A stretch of 5,807 nucleotides of DNA from Alphaproteobacteria bacterium (GTDB lineage Bacteria; Pseudomonadota; Alphaproteobacteria; Rs-D84; NBLK01). Of the stretch, positions 1 through 5,432 are shown one piece after another; the first letter of the stretch is position 1, and every line of letters begins with the position of its first letter. The notes beneath the pieces are model-generated. The model was not told where the DNA came from. It ran no database searches and saw nothing but the letters and a program-made list of their open reading frames with translations. The position numbers and the translations under genes are program-made. The DNA is taken from contig JAFGXE010000025.1 of NCBI GenBank assembly GCA_016936785.1, forward strand, positions 1-5,807, in the 5' to 3' direction.

Positions 1-122
1 CCACCGACCGTAAAATATTTCCCGTTTGATTTGGAGTGTTCTTTTTTTTGACGGATACCCAATAAGTATTTTCCCTCTTTTTGAATGACGCCATGACAGC
101 CGATGAAAATTTTTTGTTCCAT
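1..122 (-). CDS. Probable Nudix hydrolase, N-terminal fragment (continues past left edge)
   Basis: Read on the minus strand from the ATG at 122-120, an open frame of 40 codons runs off the left edge. It begins MEQKIFIGCHGVIQKEGKYL, continues LLGIRQKKEHSK, and ends near TVGG. A short beta-strand with a small residue plus GVI, then a strand of the KYLLGIR type, then a basic loop leading to a GG pair, is the usual start of a Nudix fold, which hydrolyses nucleoside diphosphates linked to another group X. The diagnostic Nudix box (GX5EX7REUXEEXGU) would lie outside the window, so substrate and even family are unproven. The ATG at 122 is preferred because a purine-rich GGAAAGGG lies just upstream. 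An in-frame ATG at 149 would add nine basic residues but lacks a visible ribosome-binding site. The gene is divergent from frr. Confidence 0.55.
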   Translation of the reverse strand, partial: MEQKIFIGCHGVIQKEGKYLLGIRQKKEHSKSNGKYFTVG

Positions 123-144
123 TGGTTTTCCCTTTCCGCGTTTT

Positions 145-173
145 ACCATAAAGGACTTGGTAGAAAAAAACAA
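145..173 (-). promoter_or_regulatory. Possible promoter of the Nudix-like gene
   Basis: On the minus strand TTGTTT (173-168) and TATGGT (150-145) are separated by 17 bases. This is a weak match to sigma70 elements (3/6 and 4/6). Transcription would begin around 138, leaving a short leader with the GGAAAGGG site, which fits a start at 122 rather than 149. AT-rich DNA gives such matches by chance, so the call is tentative. Confidence 0.25.
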
Positions 174-202
174 TAGAAATTTTGAAAAGAGTATGTTAAA
201 AC
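174..202 (+). promoter_or_regulatory. Possible extended -10 promoter upstream of frr
   Basis: TAGAAA (174-179) and TAAAAC (197-202) are spaced by 17 bases, with a TG dinucleotide at 194-195 placed as in an extended -10 element. Each hexamer matches the sigma70 consensus at four of six positions. Transcription would start near 209, just before the AAGGAG site at 218-223 that serves frr. The intergenic stretch must hold some promoter if frr is the first gene of the block, but the exact site is uncertain. Confidence 0.25.
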
Positions 203-228
203 TAAGGAAATTTTAAAAAGGAGAAATC

Positions 229-789
229 ATGGATTTCAATCAACTTAAATCAGACTTAAAAATAAAAATGCATAAAGCAATTGATGTATTGAAGCATGAG
301 TTTACAGGGTTGCGTACAGGACGTGCTTCTATTAATCTGCTTGATGGTATCAAAGTAAATGCCTACGGCTCGGAAACACCTCTTAATCAAGTAGCAAGTT
401 TATCAACACCTGAATCGCGTTTGATTAGTGTGAGTGTTTGGGATAAAGGAATGGTTGATTCTGTGATTAAGGCTATTCAAGAATCCTCATTGGGTCTAAA
501 TCCTGCAAATGATGGAACCCTTGTGCGTGTGCCATTGCCTGCTTTAACAGAAGAGCGTCGCAAAGAACTTGTGAAGACTGCTGGGAATTATGCTGAGAAT
601 GCAAAAAATGCGATTCGTAATATCCGTCGTGATGGGATGGAGGCTTTAAAGAAAGCAGAAAAAGAAAAAGAAATTTCTGAAGATGATCACAAACGCGAAG
701 GTGAAAAGATTCAAGAGATTACAGATGCAATGACAAAAGAAATTGATGATATGCTCTCGCATAAAGAATCAGACATTATGGCTGTTTAA
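229..789 (+). CDS. frr: Ribosome recycling factor
   Basis: The 186-residue product has the length and sequence of ribosome recycling factor, the cytoplasmic protein that with EF-G splits the post-termination ribosome from mRNA and tRNA. Family hallmarks are visible. The N-terminal helix is followed by FTGLRTGRAS (about residues 25-34), which is the conserved rRNA-contacting arginine segment. Next come the beta-rich hinge domain with TPLNQVASLSTPESR and the stretch NDGTLVRVPLPALTEERRKEL (about 95-115). The C-terminal helices include NIRRDG (about 130-135) and a lysine/glutamate-rich segment. The start ATG has a clear AAGGAG at 218-223, five bases upstream. Frr is commonly followed by uppS and cdsA in Proteobacteria, as here. 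The usual upstream partners tsf and pyrH are not seen; a divergent Nudix-like gene lies there instead. Confidence 0.97.
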   Translation: MDFNQLKSDLKIKMHKAIDVLKHEFTGLRTGRASINLLDGIKVNAYGSETPLNQVASLSTPESRLISVSVWDKGMVDSVIKAIQESSLGLNPANDGTLVRVPLPALTEERRKELVKTAGNYAENAKNAIRNIRRDGMEALKKAEKEKEISEDDHKREGEKIQEITDAMTKEIDDMLSHKESDIMAV

Positions 790-868
790 TAAGAGCGCGT
801 TTCAATTTCGCCAGAGACAAAGGATGGAGCAAGCCATCACCAAAGGTAAGAAAGGATTTTCCAAAAAT

Positions 869-1561
869 ATGGAAGAGCAACTTAAGCATATTGCTATTAT
901 TTGTGATGGAAATCGTCGCTGGGCGCGTGAAAAAGGTTTACCTGAAATGAAAGGGCACCAAGAAGGCGCAAATGCGGTTGAACGTTTGATTGATGCAGGA
1001 ATTGAGTTGAAAATTCCTGTGATTTCTTTTTGGGTGATGGGTGTGGATAATTTTGATCGTTCTGCACTTGAAGTGGCTTGGCTAATGAAGCTGAATCGTA
1101 TTTGGGGGCAGAAAGCTTTTAAGAAAGAAACGTTGAAAAAGATTCGATTCCGGTTATGTGGATTGCGCGATAAGCCAGCACCAAAAGATGTCATTGGGAT
1201 TTATGAAAAACTCGAAGAAGAGACAAAAGATAATGATGGGATGATTGTGAATATTTGTTTCAACTATGGGGGGCACACTGAGATTATGGATGCGATGAAA
1301 CGTATTATAAAAGCAGGCGTTTCTCCGGACGAAATTGATGAATCACTTGTTGAATCGTATCTCTGGACAGCAGGTTTACCTCATCCAGATTTGATTCTTC
1401 GGACAAGTGGTGAACAACGCATGTCAGGTTTTATGCCTTGGCAAAGTCGCTACAGTGAATTTTATTTTCCAGAGTATAATTTTCCAGAAATGGATAAAGA
1501 AAAACTTATTGATGCATTGGATGAATTTAAAACACGCCAACGTCGGTATGGAAAAGGATAA
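869..1561 (+). CDS. uppS: Isoprenyl (undecaprenyl) diphosphate synthase, divergent variant
   Basis: Cis-prenyl transferase family protein, expected to condense farnesyl diphosphate with isopentenyl diphosphate units into the undecaprenyl carrier lipid of peptidoglycan synthesis at the inner membrane. Visible landmarks (230-residue numbering) are HIAIICDGNRRWAR at 7-20 with the Mg/diphosphate Asp13, His30 in the following helix, Asn61 and Arg64, FNYGG, and RTSGEQRMSGFMPWQ from Arg178 with Glu182, Arg184, Ser186, then Glu197. These match the known catalytic and IPP-binding residues of E. coli UppS. The usual AFSSENW loop reads instead as VMGVDNFDR (56-64), so the conserved serine is replaced by glycine and glutamate by aspartate. 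The start is uncertain. ATG 869 has AAGGA at 852-856, 12 bases upstream. An in-frame ATG at 824 would add 15 residues and shorten the gap to frr from 79 to 34 bases, but has only an AAAGG directly touching it. Chain length of the product cannot be read from sequence. Confidence 0.9.
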   Translation: MEEQLKHIAIICDGNRRWAREKGLPEMKGHQEGANAVERLIDAGIELKIPVISFWVMGVDNFDRSALEVAWLMKLNRIWGQKAFKKETLKKIRFRLCGLRDKPAPKDVIGIYEKLEEETKDNDGMIVNICFNYGGHTEIMDAMKRIIKAGVSPDEIDESLVESYLWTAGLPHPDLILRTSGEQRMSGFMPWQSRYSEFYFPEYNFPEMDKEKLIDALDEFKTRQRRYGKG

Positions 1562-1562
1562 G

Positions 1563-2414
1563 ATGAAATTTTTAGAAAAATTTTCAAATCTACAACAGCG
1601 TATTATTGGGGCATTGATTCTCGTTTTTATTGGGAGTGTTTTCTTTTGGGATATGCTTAATGGGGGTGCGACAGATGTTGCGAAAATCATTTTCTATATC
1701 TTTAGTTTTGGGATCTTTTACGAAGTGAGTCAGTTGACGGAGCTCCGTCGTCTTCCTTGGTGGTCGCATTTTATCTCAGCTTCTTTGTTTGTTTTTATTC
1801 TTTTTTTTGAGCTCGATGTGCGAGGGTTTTCGATTATCCATTTCAGAGATATTTTAGTGATTTCATTTTTTGCGATGCTGTTTGATTTTTGGATTCATCG
1901 AGATTTTCAACGCATTAAAAATACGCTGTATACTTTTGCGGTTTTTTCAATGTATTTTTTCGCCTTGCTGTTTATGGGAGACTGGATGACTCACATGCCG
2001 TTTCTCATATTCTTTGTGTTTTTGATGACTATTACGACCGATGTGAGTGCTTATTTTATTGGAAAAAAATGGGGAGACAAAAAATTAGCGCCGTCTATTA
2101 GTCCCAATAAAACATGGGTTGGTTTTTTCGGTGGTGTGTTGACGACCGCGACTTTAGGGGCTTTTGCGATTCATGTTTTTCCGCTTATTTCAATCTTATA
2201 TAAAATGACAAATGTTTCTTTTCTTGGATTTTTGATTCTTACGTGTGGGAGTGTTTTAGCACAAGTGGGTGATCTTTTAGAGTCTTACCTTAAGCGTCTT
2301 CACAATGTGAAAGATAGTGGGCAGATTATTCCGGGACATGGCGGATTGCTCGATCGTTTCGATAGTTTCTTATTTCTTGTATTTTGTGTCGGTGTGATTT
2401 TTATTCTATTATAG
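1563..2414 (+). CDS. cdsA: Phosphatidate cytidylyltransferase (CDP-diacylglycerol synthase)
   Basis: Integral membrane enzyme converting phosphatidic acid and CTP into CDP-diacylglycerol, the precursor of phosphatidylglycerol and phosphatidylethanolamine. The 283-residue length is close to E. coli CdsA. Several hydrophobic segments are evident from about residue 15 onward. The conserved central TTDVSAYFIGKKWG and SPNKTWVGFFGG segments are present. The family signature at about 241-267 fits exactly: S-Y-L-K-R, then K-D-S-G, then P-G-H-G-G-L-L-D-R-F-D. ATG 1563 is one base after the uppS stop and is preceded by AAAGGA at 1553-1558 inside the end of uppS, which implies translational coupling. 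A longer in-frame start at ATG 1548 would add MEKDK but has no ribosome-binding site, and still earlier starts lie deep in uppS. Confidence 0.96.
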   Translation: MKFLEKFSNLQQRIIGALILVFIGSVFFWDMLNGGATDVAKIIFYIFSFGIFYEVSQLTELRRLPWWSHFISASLFVFILFFELDVRGFSIIHFRDILVISFFAMLFDFWIHRDFQRIKNTLYTFAVFSMYFFALLFMGDWMTHMPFLIFFVFLMTITTDVSAYFIGKKWGDKKLAPSISPNKTWVGFFGGVLTTATLGAFAIHVFPLISILYKMTNVSFLGFLILTCGSVLAQVGDLLESYLKRLHNVKDSGQIIPGHGGLLDRFDSFLFLVFCVGVIFILL

Positions 2415-2418
2415 GAGG
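2413..2418 (+). promoter_or_regulatory. Ribosome-binding site fixing the GTG start of rseP
   Basis: AGGAGG, a perfect Shine-Dalgarno core, overlaps the cdsA stop codon (TAG at 2412-2414) and lies seven bases before the GTG at 2426. It is the strongest such site in the window and rules out the upstream TTG at 2384, which sits inside cdsA without a site. Overlap with the stop codon suggests that ribosomes finishing cdsA start rseP. Confidence 0.85.
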
Positions 2419-2425
2419 GTTAAAG

Positions 2426-3472
2426 GTGGTTTTTACGATTTTGAGTTTTTTAGTTGTTCTGGGTTTGTGTGTTATGATTCACGAATGGGGGCATTTTTTC
2501 GCCGCACGACGGATTGGGGTGAAAGTCATTACATTCTCTATCGGGTTTGGAAAAGCGTTGTATTCATGGACAGATTCTAAAGGGACTGTTTGGAAAATTG
2601 GGTGGATGCCTTTAGGAGGATATGTTCAGGTTCCAACAGGGGATGTTGAAGAAAATAAAAAGCTAAAGATAAAAAAATCTGAGACACTCGATGCAAAGAA
2701 TCCTTGGCAGAAAATTTTCCTCGCAATTAATGGTATTGTGATGAATTTTGTGCTTGCGTTTGTTTTGATTTTTAGTGTGTTTGCATTTAAAGGAATTCCC
2801 CAAACACCAGCTGTAATTGATGAAGTCTCACAGAATTCTCCTGCGGAAAAGGCGGGGCTTTTAGTCGGTGATGTAATTCTTAAAGCCGATCATAAAGAAG
2901 TGAAAAAGTTTGAAGATCTCAAACAACGAATTGTACTTCTTCAAAAAAAGACAATTGAGATTGAAGTGAATCGTGAAGGGAAAGTGATTGTGCTTTCTTT
3001 AACCCCTGAAATGGGTGAAAATAAAATGCCTCAGATAGGTGTTGTTGCGCGCACAAGCTTGGATAATGTCAGACATGTTGGTGTGGGTGAAGCAAGTATT
3101 GAAACGGCTAAAGAAATGGTACGTAGTGTTCAAATGATGTTCAACGGACTTGGGCAAATTATCTCTGGGGAACGGTCTTCAAAAGAGCTTGGTGGTTTTA
3201 TTAGTATTGCGAAAATGTCTGGGCGCGCAGCGGAAAGTGGTTTTTATGCATTCCTGTTTTTTATTGCTTTTATTTCAATGAATCTCGGTGTGTTAAATTT
3301 ATTCCCAATCCCTGGTCTTGATGGTGGACAGATTGTTTTCTTTTTGTATGAAGGAATTTTTAGACGCCCTGCTCCTGAAAAACTTCAAATTGGGTTGACT
3401 TATATTGGATTTGGTTTTCTTATTTTTCTGATGATTTATTCAACAGTGAATGATGTGATTCGCGCTTTATAG
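2426..3472 (+). CDS. rseP: RIP metalloprotease RseP (site-2 protease)
   Basis: Inner-membrane zinc protease that cuts transmembrane segments, in known cases anti-sigma factors during envelope stress and leftover signal peptides. The 348-residue product starts with a membrane helix containing HEWGH (19-23), the zinc-binding HExxH with catalytic Glu20. Next come PLGGY (about 62-66), a second membrane helix (about 97-121), one PDZ domain (about 129-194, with NSPAEKAGLLVGDVIL), and a C-terminal helix carrying NLFPIPGLDGG (from Asn291, Asp299 as third zinc ligand). A single PDZ is shorter than the two-PDZ E. coli enzyme and common outside gammaproteobacteria. The start is GTG with AGGAGG seven bases upstream, 11 bases after cdsA. 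The motif usually reading AGPxxNF at the second helix is INGIVMNF here, without the Gly-Pro. The dxr gene often located between cdsA and rseP is missing. Confidence 0.95.
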   Translation: MVFTILSFLVVLGLCVMIHEWGHFFAARRIGVKVITFSIGFGKALYSWTDSKGTVWKIGWMPLGGYVQVPTGDVEENKKLKIKKSETLDAKNPWQKIFLAINGIVMNFVLAFVLIFSVFAFKGIPQTPAVIDEVSQNSPAEKAGLLVGDVILKADHKEVKKFEDLKQRIVLLQKKTIEIEVNREGKVIVLSLTPEMGENKMPQIGVVARTSLDNVRHVGVGEASIETAKEMVRSVQMMFNGLGQIISGERSSKELGGFISIAKMSGRAAESGFYAFLFFIAFISMNLGVLNLFPIPGLDGGQIVFFLYEGIFRRPAPEKLQIGLTYIGFGFLIFLMIYSTVNDVIRAL

Positions 3473-3482
3473 ATGATGATAA

Positions 3483-4085
3483 ATGAAAATGATTCAAATT
3501 CTTGAAACAGAAAATCCACCTTCTTTAACAGAGATTAAAAAATCCGATGGTTTTTTTCTTAATCTCTCAGTTGTGAATCATTTTGAAATACGGTCAGTTG
3601 TTTACGAAATGTTGAAAAAGGCAAAAGAAAATTTGCCTACGCATTTAACTTTTATGATCTACGAAGCCTATCGGACATTTGCTCTTCAAGAGCAAAAGTT
3701 TCAAGAGCAAATCTTGCACCAAAAAAAGTTATATCCTGTTCTTTCTGAGCAAGAAATTCATCAAAAGGCACGTGTTTATACAGCTGATCCAAAGCGCGAA
3801 AGCGGACATCAAACAGGTGGGGCGGTTGATATTACGCTCTGTGATTTAAGTGGAAAGGAATTAGATATGGGGACAGATATACATGAATTTGTTTATAAAA
3901 CCCGTACGCATTCTGATCGACTGAGTGATTTTGAAAGAGAAAATCGAAGAATTCTTCTTGATGCTTTGACTGCTGTTGGTTTTGTAAATTATCCTGCTGA
4001 GTGGTGGCATTTTAGTTATGGGGATCGCTTGTGGGCAAAATCTTTAGGAAAGACTGAGACCCTTTTTGCACCCGTGCATCTTTGA
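3483..4085 (+). CDS. D-Ala-D-Ala dipeptidase, VanX/DdpX-like (peptidase M15D)
   Basis: Zinc peptidase of 200 residues, close in length to DdpX/VanX. Zinc ligands appear in order: SGHQTGGAVD (107-116) gives His109 and Asp116, and PAEWWHFSYGD (171-181) gives the general-base candidate Glu173 and His176. Arg64 in YEAYRT matches the VanX arginine that stabilises the transition state. No signal peptide or membrane segment is present, so it should be cytoplasmic, where family members hydrolyse free D-Ala-D-Ala. In non-resistant bacteria this is usually seen as recycling of the dipeptide as a nutrient. There is no van cluster (VanS/R, VanH, VanA ligase) in the window, so a resistance role is not supported. 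The start follows rseP by 10 bases without a Shine-Dalgarno site (GATGATGATAA precedes it). ATG 3489 is a near-equal alternative. Expression probably depends on coupling to rseP. Confidence 0.9.
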   Translation: MKMIQILETENPPSLTEIKKSDGFFLNLSVVNHFEIRSVVYEMLKKAKENLPTHLTFMIYEAYRTFALQEQKFQEQILHQKKLYPVLSEQEIHQKARVYTADPKRESGHQTGGAVDITLCDLSGKELDMGTDIHEFVYKTRTHSDRLSDFERENRRILLDALTAVGFVNYPAEWWHFSYGDRLWAKSLGKTETLFAPVHL

Positions 4086-4103
4086 TAGAAAATCCTTTTC
4101 AAT

Positions 4104-4131
4104 TTGACTATAGATTTCAGTTTGTTATACT
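4104..4131 (+). promoter_or_regulatory. Sigma70-type promoter of the pilO2-pilP unit
   Basis: TTGACT (4104-4109) and TATACT (4126-4131) are each one base from the consensus hexamers and are 16 bases apart. Transcription would start near 4138, giving a leader of about 20 bases that carries GAGGA and leads into the CTG at 4158. It lies in the 72-base gap after the dipeptidase gene and separates the envelope block from the pilus block. Confidence 0.75.
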
Positions 4132-4146
4132 CTATTTGAGGAAAGA

Positions 4147-4151
4147 GAGGA
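4147..4151 (+). promoter_or_regulatory. Ribosome-binding site supporting a CTG start
   Basis: GAGGA at 4147-4151 lies six bases before the CTG at 4158, the ideal spacing. No ATG, GTG or TTG occurs in the frame between the upstream TGA (4137-4139) and the TTG at 4215, and the homologous residues begin before 4215. This makes the CTG the best start. Confidence 0.6.
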
Positions 4152-4157
4152 AAGACA

Positions 4158-5432
4158 CTGAGACAAACAGGTCCACAAATTTTTAAATATGGTGGAAAGC
4201 ACTATGCCGTCGGATTGTTTTGGCAACCACTTCCGAGTGGTCGTCAACAGCTTCATTTTATTGAACGTACAGCGCGTTCAATTATTGGAGGGGGGCAATT
4301 CTATTGCACAAAGTCTGGAGGCGCTGCTCAGTTCGGATTAGGATTTTCTAAACGGGGGCATCGCAGCGGTCAAATTGTTGCAACGTTATCAATCGCACAA
4401 GCATTAAAAGACAAAACATCAACGCTTGCGATATTTAAAGTTCCACAAGGATGGTGGATGGTTGTGATTAGAAATAATCTGATCTTACCGGAAGATGATT
4501 TCCTTTTTGAAAAAGAAGAGGAAGCAAAAAAAGCTTTTCAAGATCTTTTTTCTTTGCCAGATTGGGGATATAAAATTGCACCTGCAACATGGGGCATTGA
4601 AGGCACGCAAGAGATTTTAGTCGGAAAACTCCTTGATCGTGTCAAAGGTGTTCCACTTCAATCTATTGCAGGCGGGTCAGGAAAGTATCTTCTTTTCGCT
4701 GCTTTAATTTTAGGGATTGGTTTTTATTTTACAAAAGATATATTTTTCCCTAAACCGCTTCCAGTTCCGAAACAAAATATTTCAAAAAAGTTTCAACCTA
4801 AAAAAATCGGAAATCCAAAAAAGCAATCTGAGAGTAAAACAGACTTGAAGCCTGCTGTCACAAAAGCGGAGAAAAAAGTTCAAAATGATGGCGGATGGCA
4901 CGGTCTTCCTGACTTTGTAGAACAAGCAACGCTTTGTGAAAAAGGTCTCAGTTATTTAGCTTATCCAATTCCAGGATGGCAATTTACAGAATTGAATTGT
5001 AAAGATAATGAGTTAAAAGGAAAGTATATTCGTCGCGATGGATCTCTTGATTTTTTCAAAACGGCACACAAAGAATATTTCTCTGATGCAAAAATGGTTG
5101 TTGAAAATAATGGGGAGACTGTTTTTGTATCGATGGATCTTCCTAAAGCACAAACAAGAGATATTCCTCCTATTTTACCGAAAGAAGATATTGAAGCGCG
5201 CTTGCGTACATTCTCTCAAAAGACAAAACAGGTTATTTCCTTACAAGAGACCTCAGACCAACCGCCAACAACAATAAACTTTCGGGTTGTAAATTTTACA
5301 TTTTCCTCTAAGATACCTTTGAGAGAATGGGCAACTTTGTTGAATGCGTTTCAGTCTGTACGTTGGTATGAAATGTCTTGGACGCTTCAAAATAAAAGTT
5401 GGACAGGAAAAGGGGTGATTTATGCGAATTAA
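4158..5432 (+). CDS. pilO2: Type 4b pilus protein PilO2-like
   Basis: Predicted 424-residue inner-membrane protein of a type IVb pilus (R64 thin pilus type), where PilO-type proteins belong to the membrane assembly platform. The N-terminal part reads IFKYGGKHYAVGLFWQPLP, which matches the family start of a short strand pair followed by GLFWQ-LP. A cytoplasmic domain follows, with AQFGLGFSKRGHRSGQ and a Trp-rich strand QGWWMVVIRN (about 97-106). A single membrane helix, YLLFAALILGIGFYF, lies at about 177-191, then a lysine-rich linker (about 193-244) and a periplasmic domain with four cysteine-poor beta-type segments. The C-terminal part has little recognisable motif. Length agrees with R64 PilO (about 430). 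No ATG, GTG or usable TTG lies before the conserved N-terminus, so a CTG start at 4158 with GAGGA at 4147 is proposed. A start at TTG 4215 would remove 19 conserved-looking residues. The gene overlaps its downstream neighbour by 11 bases. Confidence 0.75.
   Translation: MRQTGPQIFKYGGKHYAVGLFWQPLPSGRQQLHFIERTARSIIGGGQFYCTKSGGAAQFGLGFSKRGHRSGQIVATLSIAQALKDKTSTLAIFKVPQGWWMVVIRNNLILPEDDFLFEKEEEAKKAFQDLFSLPDWGYKIAPATWGIEGTQEILVGKLLDRVKGVPLQSIAGGSGKYLLFAALILGIGFYFTKDIFFPKPLPVPKQNISKKFQPKKIGNPKKQSESKTDLKPAVTKAEKKVQNDGGWHGLPDFVEQATLCEKGLSYLAYPIPGWQFTELNCKDNELKGKYIRRDGSLDFFKTAHKEYFSDAKMVVENNGETVFVSMDLPKAQTRDIPPILPKEDIEARLRTFSQKTKQVISLQETSDQPPTTINFRVVNFTFSSKIPLREWATLLNAFQSVRWYEMSWTLQNKSWTGKGVIYAN

Noticed and set aside
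802..1194. Long minus-strand open frame opposite uppS.
   Set aside because: It is fully contained in the well-supported uppS gene, has no ribosome-binding site of note, and its product has no recognisable motif; it is an antisense shadow.
1407..1562. Longer version of the cdsA frame reaching back into uppS.
   Set aside because: The first 52 residues read uppS out of frame and look unlike CdsA; the start with a ribosome-binding site is at 1563.
3678..3711. A 19-base perfect palindrome (arms 3678-3686 and 3688-3696) with a second copy of CAAGAGCAAA 15 bases on.
   Set aside because: It lies within the dipeptidase gene, and the direct repeat is in frame, coding twice for Q-E-Q five codons apart. 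One-base loop and coding context make a regulatory hairpin unlikely.
3483..4085. Vancomycin-resistance VanX.
   Set aside because: The M15D fold is clear, but no VanH, VanA-type ligase or VanRS regulators lie nearby, and many Gram-negative bacteria carry such dipeptidases for other uses.
4088..4100. GAAAA-TCC-TTTTC inverted repeat after the dipeptidase gene as a possible terminator.
   Set aside because: The stem is only five A/T-dominated pairs with no following T run, too weak for an intrinsic terminator.
5038..5277. Second plus-strand frame inside the PilO2-like gene.
   Set aside because: Alternative frame of a supported gene; lysine-rich product without motifs and without a ribosome-binding site.
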